From: CAJCIY01 sp036379355
GTDB taxonomy: Bacteria > Actinomycetota > Actinomycetes > Mycobacteriales > CAJCIY01
Direction of reading: 5' to 3'
DNA length: 64,000 bases
NCBI GenBank assembly: GCA_036379355.1
Contig: DASVGV010000081.1
Location: 1-64,000, forward strand
Shown: positions 43,635 to 51,433 of the stretch, piece by piece
Layout: each line of letters opens with the position of its first letter
Position numbering within the stretch: position 1 is the stretch's first letter
Made by a program: the position numbers and the translations under genes
The notes under the pieces: generated by a model
What the model saw: only the letters and a program-made list of their open reading frames with translations
Told to the model about the DNA's origin: nothing
Database searches by the model: none

Positions 43635-45983
43635 ATGACCATCCAGGAGGCGGTGCACCCCGACCCGGAGCCGCGGGCCGGGATCGGCCGCCGGCGTTTC
43701 CTCGGCTACGTGCTCGCCGCGCCCGTGCTGACGGTGGCGGCGCGATGGACGCTGGACACACCCGCCGCGCGCGCGGCCACCCCCACCGGCGGCGTCCCGT
43801 CCGGACCCCAGCTGTCGGACACGGTCGACCTCAACGACCTGCTCACCGATGCCACCCTTCCCACCGCGAACCTCATCACCGTCGTGGTGAACACCGACGG
43901 CACCGCGTCGTTCGCCCTGCCGCGCGCCGAGAGCGGCCAGGGCATCACCACGTCCAGCGCGATGCTCATCGCCGAGGAGCTCGACCTGCCTCTCGACAAG
44001 ATCATCATGACGCTCGCGGACGCCCGCCCCGAGCTGGTGTTCAACCAGTTCACGGCCGGGTCGAACACGACGATCTCGACGTACACGCCGATCCGGGTGG
44101 CGGCCGCGCTCGCGCGGCAGCGGCTGCTGGAGGCAGCCGCCGTCGAGCTCGGCGACGAGGTCACGAACCTGCGGACCAGCCTCGGCTCGGTGATCTCCTC
44201 GACCGGCCGCTCCGTCTCGTACGGCGCCCTTGCTGCCCAGGCGGCGAGTGCCACCGTCCAGGCGCAGGCGGTGACGTTGAAGGACCCGTCCGACTTCACC
44301 GTGATCGGCACCCCGCAGAACCGCATCGACGCGCTGGCGGCGGTCACCGGGCAGAAGCAGTACGCGATGGATCTCGACGTCGCGGGCGCCCTGCCCACCA
44401 TGGTCTGCCGCGCCCCCACCCTCAACGGCACCGTCCAGGCCGTGCGCAACTCCGCGCAGGTGAAGGGGATGCCGGGCATCACCGACGTCGCCGTCATCCC
44501 GACAGGGGTCGCGGTCCGGGGTGCCACGTTCGGCCAGGTCATCGACGCGGTCCGCGCCCTGGACGTCTCGTGGGGCCCCGGCAACGTCGACGGCGAGTCC
44601 GACGGCACCGTGCTCGCAGCGCTGCAGGCCGCGGAGCTGCCGATGGCGGTGCCGAAGGTGCCGGCCCTGGCGACGACGCTCGACGCCCGGTTCACCTTCT
44701 ACTGGCGCAGCAACAGCGCCCTCGAACCGCAGACCGCCGTCGCCGACGTGCGCGCCGGCTCGGCCGAGGTCTGGTCGGCGATGCAGAGCCCGATCCTCAC
44801 CCAGCAGACGGTGGCCACCGCCCTGGGCCTGCCGGTCAGTGCGGTCACGGCGCACGTCGTCCAGGCCGGTGGGGCGTTCGGCCGGCGGATGTTCAGCAAC
44901 GTGGTGGTCGAGGCGGCGCAGATCTCGAAGGCCGTCGGCAAGCCGGTCAAGCTGATGTGGGACCGCACCGCCGAGTTCCGCTACGGCCGCGTCCACCCGA
45001 TGTGCACGTCGCGAGTCCGCGCGACGGTCCTCGGCGGCAACGTCCTCAGCTTCGAGCAGCGGCACACCAGCGTGGCCACCGACTACACGCAAGGGTTCGG
45101 CGAGATCCTCTCCTCGACCGCCGGCAAGCTGCCCGAAGGCGACTTCCTCGGCTACTCCCAGACCGTGTTCGAGACGACGACGAACGTGCCCTACAACGTC
45201 GGTGTCGTCAGCCAGCTGCTCAACGAGATCTTCCAGTACGACACGTTCCACAGCGGCAGCGTGCGCAACCTCTACAACCCCGAGGTCGTCACCGCCGTCG
45301 AGCTGATGGTCGACCAGATCGCCCGCGTGGTGGGCAAGGACCCGTACGCGCTGCGCCGTTCGCTCGTGAAGGACCCCCGCGCCGGCGCGGTCCTGGACGC
45401 CGTGGCCAAGGCCGGCGCGTGGGGCCGGTCCATGCCGGCGAACACCGCCCAGGGCATCGCGATCCACACCGAGTACAAGGGCGCCACCGCCTGCCTCGTC
45501 GAGCTCGACAACACCCCTGCCACCGTCCGCCGCACGATCCGTGACGCAGTCACCGGGCCGCGGGTCACCAAGGTGGTCTTCGCCATCGACGCCGGCTTGC
45601 CGATCAACCCGCGCGGCCTGGAGGCCCAGATGATGGGCGGTGTCAACTCGGCCATCGGCCAGGTGCTGACCGAGAGCCTGCACCTGCAGGACGGGCACTT
45701 CCTGGAAGGCAGCTGGGACAACTACTTCTACACGCGGCAGTGGAACGCGCCGCCCGACCTGCAGGTCATCGTGATGCCGCCGACGACGGGGGAGCCCGGA
45801 GGCGCGGGCGAGTTCGGCGTCGCCGCCGCGAAGGCGGCCGTCGCCTGCGCCTACGCCCGCGCGACCGGCTCGCTCCCGACGTCGTTCCCCGTCAACCACG
45901 ACGGCCCGCTCGCGTTCACGCCGTACCCGACCGTGCCGTCGATGCCGCAGTCACCCACCGACGGCCTGGACCACGCCTACTAG
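43635..45983 (+). CDS. Tat-exported molybdenum hydroxylase, large subunit (IorB/aldehyde oxidase type)
   Basis: The 782-residue protein starts with a twin-arginine signal (RRRFLGYVLAAPVLTVAA, residues 19-36) and then the xanthine-dehydrogenase-family molybdopterin-binding domains in the layout of isoquinoline 1-oxidoreductase IorB: LPRAESGQGITTSSAMLIAEELD, QNRIDALAAVTGQKQYAMDLDVAGALP, VQAGGAFGRRMFSNVVVEAAQISKAVGKPVKLMWDR, and the C-terminal GEPGGAGEFGVAAAKAAVACAYA with the catalytic glutamate. It oxidises an aldehyde or N-heterocycle outside the cytoplasm. Its [2Fe-2S] partner follows 8 bases later, and moaA lies 1 kb further. Confidence 0.9.
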   Translation: MTIQEAVHPDPEPRAGIGRRRFLGYVLAAPVLTVAARWTLDTPAARAATPTGGVPSGPQLSDTVDLNDLLTDATLPTANLITVVVNTDGTASFALPRAESGQGITTSSAMLIAEELDLPLDKIIMTLADARPELVFNQFTAGSNTTISTYTPIRVAAALARQRLLEAAAVELGDEVTNLRTSLGSVISSTGRSVSYGALAAQAASATVQAQAVTLKDPSDFTVIGTPQNRIDALAAVTGQKQYAMDLDVAGALPTMVCRAPTLNGTVQAVRNSAQVKGMPGITDVAVIPTGVAVRGATFGQVIDAVRALDVSWGPGNVDGESDGTVLAALQAAELPMAVPKVPALATTLDARFTFYWRSNSALEPQTAVADVRAGSAEVWSAMQSPILTQQTVATALGLPVSAVTAHVVQAGGAFGRRMFSNVVVEAAQISKAVGKPVKLMWDRTAEFRYGRVHPMCTSRVRATVLGGNVLSFEQRHTSVATDYTQGFGEILSSTAGKLPEGDFLGYSQTVFETTTNVPYNVGVVSQLLNEIFQYDTFHSGSVRNLYNPEVVTAVELMVDQIARVVGKDPYALRRSLVKDPRAGAVLDAVAKAGAWGRSMPANTAQGIAIHTEYKGATACLVELDNTPATVRRTIRDAVTGPRVTKVVFAIDAGLPINPRGLEAQMMGGVNSAIGQVLTESLHLQDGHFLEGSWDNYFYTRQWNAPPDLQVIVMPPTTGEPGGAGEFGVAAAKAAVACAYARATGSLPTSFPVNHDGPLAFTPYPTVPSMPQSPTDGLDHAY

Positions 45984-45991
45984 GAGCGCCC

Positions 45992-46474
45992 GTGCCCACC
46001 CACTCGTTCACCCTCAACGGCAAGGCGGTCACCGTCGACTGCGACGACGACCTGCGGCTGCTGTGGGTGCTGCGCGACCTGCTCGGCGTGCACGGGCCCA
46101 AGTACGGCTGCGGGCTCGACGTCTGCAAGGCGTGCACCTCGCACGTCGACGGCGAGGCGTTCAACCCGTGCTCGGTCCCGGTCAAGGACGTCGAGGGCCG
46201 GGAGATCACCACGATCGAGGGACTGCCCGCGACGGTGGGGAAGGCCCTGCACCCGATGCAGCAGGCCTGGCTCGACCGCGACGTGCCGCAGTGCGGCTAC
46301 TGCCAACCCGGCCAGATCATGGCTGCGGTCGCGAAGGTGCAGGAGGTCCGCGCGGCCGGCGGCGACATCACCGCGCTCGACGACGCGGCGTTCGACGAGA
46401 TCCGCAACATCTGCCGCTGCGGCACCTACCAGCGCATCCGCGAGGCCACCATCGCCGGCGCTCAGGGCATGTAG
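45992..46474 (+). CDS. [2Fe-2S] subunit of the molybdenum hydroxylase (IorA-like)
   Basis: The 160-residue ferredoxin-type subunit carries both cluster motifs: Cys40, Cys45, Cys48 and Cys60 in the plant-type N-terminal domain and Cys101, Cys104, Cys141 and Cys143 in the helical C-terminal domain (CGYCQPGQIM, NICRCGTYQRIREA). It passes electrons from the molybdenum centre of the partner. It has no signal peptide, so it probably leaves the cell as a folded complex with the Tat-signal-bearing large subunit. GTG 45992 has AGGAG 7 bases upstream. No FAD subunit is encoded, as in IorAB-type enzymes, which pass electrons to external carriers. Confidence 0.92.
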   Translation: MPTHSFTLNGKAVTVDCDDDLRLLWVLRDLLGVHGPKYGCGLDVCKACTSHVDGEAFNPCSVPVKDVEGREITTIEGLPATVGKALHPMQQAWLDRDVPQCGYCQPGQIMAAVAKVQEVRAAGGDITALDDAAFDEIRNICRCGTYQRIREATIAGAQGM

Positions 46475-46485
46475 GCGCCCACGCG

Positions 46486-47289
46486 TCAGCGCCCCTGCCA
46501 GGTGGGCTCGCGCTTGGCCAGGAACGCGGTGATCCCCTCCTGCGCGTCGCAGGTCACCGCGTTCGCCGCCATCGTCCGGCCCATGAGCTCGTACGCCCGA
46601 TCCTGCGGCTCGTCGATCTGCCGGTAGAACGCCTCCTTGCCGATCTTCACGGTGAGCGGGCTGGCGACGGCGACCTGCCGGGCCAGGTCGAGGGCGGCGT
46701 CCAGCACCTGGTCGGCCGGGACGACGGCGTTGACGAGGCCCCACTCGGCCGCGGTCCGCGCGTCGATCGCCCGGCCGGTGAGCAGCATCTCCATCGCCCG
46801 CTTCCGGCCGATGTTCCTCGACAGGGCGACCATCGGGGTCGAGCAGAAGAGTCCGATCCGTACGCCAGGGGTGGCGAAGGTCGCGGTCTCCGCGGCCACC
46901 GCGAGGTCGCACGTCGCGACGAGCTGGCAGCCGGCCGCCGTCGCGATCCCCTGCACGGCCGCGACCACCGGCTGCGGGATGCGCTGGACCGTCTGCATCA
47001 GCTCGGTGCAGGCGTCGAACGTCTGCTGCTGGTCGTCCTGGGTCCGGTCGACGAGCTCGCGCAGGTCGTGGCCGGAGGAGAACGCCGGGCCGCTCGCCGC
47101 CAGCACGATGCTGTGCACCTCGGGCCGCTCCGCCTGCTGCGCCAGCGTGGCGGTCAGGTCGCGCATCATCGCCAGCGACAGCGCGTTGCGGCTGCGGGGC
47201 TGGTCGAGGGTGACGACGACCGCAGGGAGCCGGTCGTCCACGCGCACGTTGACGGTTCGTACGGGGGTCTCGCCGAGCGTGTCGGTCAT
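46486..47289 (-). CDS. Enoyl-CoA hydratase/isomerase family protein
   Basis: The protein has crotonase-fold blocks: VVTLDQPRSRNALSLAMMRDLTATL, SSGHDLRELVDR at the oxyanion loop, KPVVAAVQGIATAAGCQLVATCDLAVAAE-type sequence (QPVVAAVQGIATAAGC), IGLFCSTPMVALSRNIGRKRAMEMLLTGRAIDARTAAEWGLVNAVVP. It hydrates or isomerises an enoyl-CoA. ATG 47289 (267 residues) is chosen; the open frame continues upstream, but that part overlaps the moaA gene and promoter on the other strand and lacks family similarity. It is convergent with the molybdenum-enzyme subunit gene 11 bases away. Confidence 0.88.
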   Translation of the reverse strand: MTDTLGETPVRTVNVRVDDRLPAVVVTLDQPRSRNALSLAMMRDLTATLAQQAERPEVHSIVLAASGPAFSSGHDLRELVDRTQDDQQQTFDACTELMQTVQRIPQPVVAAVQGIATAAGCQLVATCDLAVAAETATFATPGVRIGLFCSTPMVALSRNIGRKRAMEMLLTGRAIDARTAAEWGLVNAVVPADQVLDAALDLARQVAVASPLTVKIGKEAFYRQIDEPQDRAYELMGRTMAANAVTCDAQEGITAFLAKREPTWQGR

Positions 47290-47332
47290 AGCAGCATCAT
47301 GCGCCGAGGCGAGACGCTGCCGCGGGCCCACG

Positions 47333-47338
47333 TATCGT
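47333..47338 (+). promoter_or_regulatory. Candidate -10 box, leaderless moaA transcript
   Basis: TATCGT is followed by 6 bases and the GTG at 47345, without a ribosome binding site. The layout matches leaderless starts elsewhere in the window. Confidence 0.4.
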
Positions 47339-47344
47339 CGGGGC

Positions 47345-48361
47345 GTGGCCACGGGTGAGGTGAGGGACCGGCTGGACCGGCCGGTGCGCGATCTCCGCCT
47401 GTCGGTCACCGACCGGTGCAACTTCCGCTGCACGTACTGCATGCCGCGCGAGGTCTTCGGGCCGGACCATGCGTTCCTGTCCCGCGAGGAGATCCTCAGC
47501 TACGAGGAGTTCACCCGTCTCGTCCGCGTGTTCGTCGGACTGGGGGTCCGGAAGGTCCGCCTCACCGGCGGCGAGCCGCTGCTGCGGCGCGACCTCGAGA
47601 CGCTGGTGGAGATGATCGCGGCGGTGCCGGGCGTCGAGGACCTGGCGCTCACGACGAACGGCTCCCTCCTCGCGGCGCGGGCCGCCTCGCTGCGGGCCGC
47701 CGGGCTGCATCGCGTGACGGTCAGCCTCGACAGCGTCGACCCGGTCGTCTTCCGGGCGATGGCCGACGTGCGGCTCCCGCTCGCGGTCGTGCTCGACGGC
47801 ATCGCCGCGGCGGCCGAGGCCGGCTTCGCCCCGGTCAAGCTGAACGCCGTCATCCGCCGGGGCGTCAACGACGCGGGCGTGCCCGACCTCGTCGAGTACG
47901 CCCGCCAGAACGGTCACACCCTGCGCTTCATCGAGTTCATGGACGTCGGGACCACCAACCACTGGGTGCACGACGAGGTGGTCGCCGCCGACGAGATCAT
48001 CGCCCGGGTCGGCGCCCTCCACCCGCTCGAGCAGGTGGCCCCGGCCCGCCGCGGCGAGGTTGCCAAGCGCTGGCGGTACGTCGACGGCCGGGGGGAGATC
48101 GGCGTGATCTCCTCGGTGACACAGCCGTTCTGCGGCGACTGCACGCGCGCGCGGATCACCTCGACGGGCGAGCTGTTCACCTGCCTGTTCGGAGCCGTCG
48201 GCACCGACCTGCGCGGGCTGCTGCGCGGCGGCGCGTCCGACGAGGACCTGCGTGCGGCCGTCAGCGGGGTCTGGTCCGCCCGGGAGGATCGGTACTCCGA
48301 GCTGCGCAGCACAGCGGGGGGGGAGCGCCCCCGCGCGGAGATGTCCTACCTGGGCGGCTGA
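47345..48361 (+). CDS. moaA: GTP 3',8-cyclase MoaA
   Basis: The 338-residue radical-SAM protein has the N-terminal cluster motif in SVTDRCNFRCTYCMPRE (CxxxCxxC), VRLTGGEPLLRRDLETL, LTTNGSLLAARA, and RFIEFMDVGTTNHW. The second cluster site is in PFCGDCTRARITSTGELFTCLFG. The protein should end in a GG tail; here the last residues are YLGG, as needed for activity in known MoaA proteins. It makes the first intermediate of molybdenum cofactor, which the hydroxylase at 43635 needs. The GTG start is probably leaderless. Confidence 0.96.
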   Translation: MATGEVRDRLDRPVRDLRLSVTDRCNFRCTYCMPREVFGPDHAFLSREEILSYEEFTRLVRVFVGLGVRKVRLTGGEPLLRRDLETLVEMIAAVPGVEDLALTTNGSLLAARAASLRAAGLHRVTVSLDSVDPVVFRAMADVRLPLAVVLDGIAAAAEAGFAPVKLNAVIRRGVNDAGVPDLVEYARQNGHTLRFIEFMDVGTTNHWVHDEVVAADEIIARVGALHPLEQVAPARRGEVAKRWRYVDGRGEIGVISSVTQPFCGDCTRARITSTGELFTCLFGAVGTDLRGLLRGGASDEDLRAAVSGVWSAREDRYSELRSTAGGERPRAEMSYLGG

Positions 48362-48379
48362 CGGCTCCGGACGCCGGGG

Positions 48380-49507
48380 TCAGTCCCCGTCCGGCGCGGT
48401 CCGCAGGCCGGCCGACCACTTCTCCTCGATGCGGCCCACGCGCCAGACGGCCAGGGCGATCACCCAGGTCACGACGAACAGGCCCGCGATGACGAACCCT
48501 AGGGTGTTGAGGTCGGCGTTCTGCAGGTCGCTCCAGAACTGTCCGGTCACCCCGAGCTGCTGCGAGAGCAGGCCCAGCAGCTCGACGCCGCCGATGACCA
48601 CGGCGACGAGGACCGACAGCGCGGTGATCGTGATGTTGTAGAACACCTTGCGTACGGGCCGGGAGAAGGCCCAGCCGTAGGCGAAGTTCATGAACGTGCC
48701 GTCGATCGTGTCGAACAGGCACATGCCCGCGGCGAACAGCAGGGGCAGGGCGAGGATCGCGTACCAGGGCAGGGCGCTGGCGGCCCCGGCCGCCGCCAGG
48801 ACCAGCAGCGCGACCTCGGTGGCGGTGTCGAACCCGAGGCCGAACAGCAGGCCCACGGCGTACATCTGACCGGGCCTGGTGATCGACCGCATGATCGGCC
48901 GCAGCAGCCGGTTCAGGAGGCCCCGGGTCGCGAGGTGCTCCTCGAGCGTCTCCTCGTCGTACCGGCCGCGGCGCATGTCGCGGAAGACGCGCAGGATGCC
49001 GACGAGGATCACCACGTTGATCGCCGCGATGGCGAGCAGGAACGTGCCGGAGACGCCGGTGCCGATGAGGCCGGTGTAGTGGTGCAGTCTCGAGTCACCG
49101 TTCTCGACCGGGCCGACGACGGCCTTGACGCCGATCGACAGCAGGAACGCGAGCGCGAACACGATGGTGGAGTGGCCGAGGGAGAACCAGAACCCCACCG
49201 ACAGCGGGCGCCGTCCGTCGTGCATCAGCTTCCGCGTGGTGTTGTCGATGGCGGCGATGTGGTCGGCGTCGAAGGCATGGCGCATGCCCAGGGTGTAGGC
49301 CGTGACGCCGATCCCGACGCCGTACGTCTTCGCGCCGAGGGACAGGTGCTGGCCGGCCACCAGCGCGACGACCAGCCAGCCGACGACGTTCAGCGCAACG
49401 ATCACCGCCGCCATCGCGCCGAGCCGCGACCACTCGCGGCGGCTCAGGCCGGTACGCACGCGGGTGAGCACGCCGACCGCCGGCCGGGCGGGGGCAGGCG
49501 CGGTCAT
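48380..49507 (-). CDS. Nickel/cobalt permease, HoxN/NixA family
   Basis: The 375-residue membrane protein has the NiCoT signature RHAFDADHIAAIDNTTRKLM (helix 2), FWFSLGHSTIVFALAF (helix 3), LGFDTATEVALL (helix 5) and FAAGMCLFDTIDGTFMNFAYGWAF (helix 6). Members import Ni2+ or Co2+ across the cytoplasmic membrane. ATG 49507 starts the typical N-terminus; an in-frame upstream start would add only seven residues. No nickel or cobalt enzyme or NikR gene is in the window. It follows a small membrane-protein gene on the same strand by 25 bases. Confidence 0.93.
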   Translation of the reverse strand: MTAPAPARPAVGVLTRVRTGLSRREWSRLGAMAAVIVALNVVGWLVVALVAGQHLSLGAKTYGVGIGVTAYTLGMRHAFDADHIAAIDNTTRKLMHDGRRPLSVGFWFSLGHSTIVFALAFLLSIGVKAVVGPVENGDSRLHHYTGLIGTGVSGTFLLAIAAINVVILVGILRVFRDMRRGRYDEETLEEHLATRGLLNRLLRPIMRSITRPGQMYAVGLLFGLGFDTATEVALLVLAAAGAASALPWYAILALPLLFAAGMCLFDTIDGTFMNFAYGWAFSRPVRKVFYNITITALSVLVAVVIGGVELLGLLSQQLGVTGQFWSDLQNADLNTLGFVIAGLFVVTWVIALAVWRVGRIEEKWSAGLRTAPDGD

Positions 49508-49532
49508 GTTGCGAGTATGTCGCAACAACGGA

Positions 49533-49889
49533 TCACGCGGTCGTGTCGCTCCGCCGGCGGCTGCGCAGCCATGTGACTGCCGGTGGACCGATCAGCAGGG
49601 CGACACCGCCGGCTCCAGTCCCGATCGTCGTGTATCGCCTGTCCGCCAGCGTGTTTCGGCAGTCGTGCAGGGCCCGCTCGCCCGCTGCGGCCAGCCGTTG
49701 CGGCGGCTCGCCGATCGCTCCGGCGACGAAGTGCGCGAAGCGGATCGACTCCTCGATGTTCGCCAGGCGCGGGGACACGACGCTGCCGCAGGAGACGCCG
49801 TCCGCCGCGGCGCTGCTGAACAGGGCGGTGCCGGCGAAGGCCAGCAGGGCGAGGCCGAGGACCGCCGTGACGATCCGCAGCAGGCCCAT
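49533..49889 (-). CDS. Small membrane-anchored protein of unknown function
   Basis: The 118-residue protein has a hydrophobic N-terminal span (residues 3-28), an extracytoplasmic middle part with two cysteines (VSCGSVVSP near residue 34 and HDCRNTLADRR near 77) that could form a disulfide, and a second span near residues 88-108 ending in RSRRR. Small actinobacterial proteins with this Cys pattern are common but uncharacterised. It is upstream of the Ni/Co permease on the same strand, which may mean co-transcription, not shared function. Confidence 0.65.
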   Translation of the reverse strand: MGLLRIVTAVLGLALLAFAGTALFSSAAADGVSCGSVVSPRLANIEESIRFAHFVAGAIGEPPQRLAAAGERALHDCRNTLADRRYTTIGTGAGGVALLIGPPAVTWLRSRRRSDTTA

Positions 49890-49989
49890 CGCGGCATCCT
49901 CCCGCAGCGGGCCGAAGGTCGGTCCGCCGGTGGCTGCCGGCAGTTCTCTCGCCGCGCCCGCCGCGCCGGCGCGGTGTTACCTTCGCGAC

Positions 49990-50640
49990 GTGGATGCCGC
50001 GGCCGTCGCGCGCGGCCGGACGGTACGCGCGCTGCTCTTCGGTGCGGTGACCACGTCGGCGGCGGTCCTCGCGCACTGGTCCGGCTCGGGCATGACTGCC
50101 CCACTGGGCGTGGTGGCCGCGGGCTTCGCGGTGGCAACGCTCGTCGGATGGCGGCTGGTACCCCGCCGCCGGGCCCGCTCGGTCGTCCTGGCGTCGGTCG
50201 GCCTCCAGGTCGCCCTGCACGCCGCGTTCGCCGCCGGCATGGCGGCCGGCGGCATGCGGGTCATGTCCCTGCTCCTGTGCCAGGCGGGACACGTCCAGGG
50301 TGTCCGCGTCGACGCGCCGCCCGGGTTCCTCGCGCCGCAGCACGGCCTGCTGGCGATGACGGTCGGCCTGCCGGGCCTGCCGATGCTCCTCGCCCACGTG
50401 GTCGCTGGCGCTGTCTCCGGCGGCTGGCTGTACGCCGTCGACCACCTGGGCCGGGCGCTCGCCGCCGTCGCCCACGCCGTGCTGCGCTCGGCGCTGCCGG
50501 CGGTGCCGGCCGCCGGGACGATCGCGTACCGCCCGCCGGCGCCGCGCCCGGGCCGCCGCCGGCGCGCCATTGCCGACACGTGCGACGAGGTGCGGGCGGG
50601 ATGCGGCCGCCGCGGGCCCCCGGCCCTCGCGTCCTGCTGA
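49990..50640 (+). CDS. Polytopic membrane protein, possibly copper-linked
   Basis: The GTG start at 49990 gives 216 residues with about five hydrophobic spans: RALLFGAVTTSAAVLAH, PLGVVAAGFAVATLVGW, SVVLASVGLQVALHAAF, LPMLLAHVVAGAVSGGWLYAVD. Histidines in HAAFAAGMAAGG, QAGHVQG and LAHVVAG could bind metal. Similar actinobacterial proteins with the LAH...GWWLxxGE pattern occur beside YcnI/SCO copper genes, and here a SCO gene follows 88 bases later, so a link to copper handling is possible. I do not recognise a named family. The C-terminal 40 residues are basic and disordered. Confidence 0.6.
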   Translation: MDAAAVARGRTVRALLFGAVTTSAAVLAHWSGSGMTAPLGVVAAGFAVATLVGWRLVPRRRARSVVLASVGLQVALHAAFAAGMAAGGMRVMSLLLCQAGHVQGVRVDAPPGFLAPQHGLLAMTVGLPGLPMLLAHVVAGAVSGGWLYAVDHLGRALAAVAHAVLRSALPAVPAAGTIAYRPPAPRPGRRRRAIADTCDEVRAGCGRRGPPALASC

Positions 50641-50728
50641 CCTCGTCCGGGACCGGTGACGGTCCATCACGCGGAGCGCCGCGACGGCCAGACCCGTCGC
50701 CGCCCGCATCACCTCAGGAGCATTCCTC

Positions 50729-51391
50729 ATGTCACGTTCTGTTTCGACGCGCCCGCGGGGCGCGAGCCGCTTCGCCCGCCGGGTGGCGGTGCTGGCCGCG
50801 GCCGCGGGCCTCGCGGTCCTCGCCACCGCCTGCGGTTCCGGCAGCGGCGGGCTCACCGCAGTCCAGCTCGGGAAGCCGGAGGCCATCCCGGCCCAGACCT
50901 TCACCGACACGGCGGGCCAGCCCTACGACCTCCAGCAGCAGGCCAAGGGCAAGCTCACGCTGGTCTACTTCGGCTACACCAACTGCCCCGACGTGTGCCC
51001 GACGACGATGGCCGACATCGGTACGGCGCTGCGCTCGCTGCCGGCCAGCACCCAGAAGAAGGTGCAGGTCGTGTTCGTCACCAGCGACCCCGGACGGGAC
51101 ACCCCGCCGAAGATCCGGGCCTGGCTGGACCACTTCGACCAGGGCCTCGCCAACCCCTTCGTGGGCCTGCGCACGACCGTGCCGGCCGTGGACGCGTTCG
51201 GCCAGAAGCTCGGCATCCCGCTCGAGCCGCCGGTGATCAAGCAGGACGGTACGGAGGACGTCTACGAGGTCACCCACGGGGCCGCCGTGCTGATCTTCGC
51301 GCCGAAGACCGCCACGGCCGACTACACGTGGCTGCCCGGAGCCACCGCGCAGCAGTACGCCCACGACATCAAGCACTTCGTGTCCTCGTAG
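50729..51391 (+). CDS. SCO1/SenC family copper-binding lipoprotein
   Basis: The 220-residue protein has an Arg-rich N-terminus, hydrophobic stretch and lipobox LATAC. The thioredoxin-like domain carries the copper motif in VYFGYTNCPDVCPTTM (CxxxC) and the third ligand histidine in VYEVTHGAAVLIF, with LPAGDT-type support from QVVFVTSDPGRDTP. SCO proteins deliver Cu to the CuA site of cytochrome oxidase or act as thiol reductants outside the membrane. AGGAG stands 9 bases before the ATG. No cytochrome-oxidase genes are nearby. An amidase gene converges from the other side 42 bases away. Confidence 0.93.
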   Translation: MSRSVSTRPRGASRFARRVAVLAAAAGLAVLATACGSGSGGLTAVQLGKPEAIPAQTFTDTAGQPYDLQQQAKGKLTLVYFGYTNCPDVCPTTMADIGTALRSLPASTQKKVQVVFVTSDPGRDTPPKIRAWLDHFDQGLANPFVGLRTTVPAVDAFGQKLGIPLEPPVIKQDGTEDVYEVTHGAAVLIFAPKTATADYTWLPGATAQQYAHDIKHFVSS

Positions 51392-51433
51392 CGCCGTCGG
51401 GTGCCCGCCGCCACGCGGCGGGCACCCGAGCGG

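Noticed and set aside
48362..49532. A NiCo or cobalamin riboswitch before the Ni/Co permease
   Set aside because: Only 25 bases separate the permease gene from the preceding gene, too few for a riboswitch.
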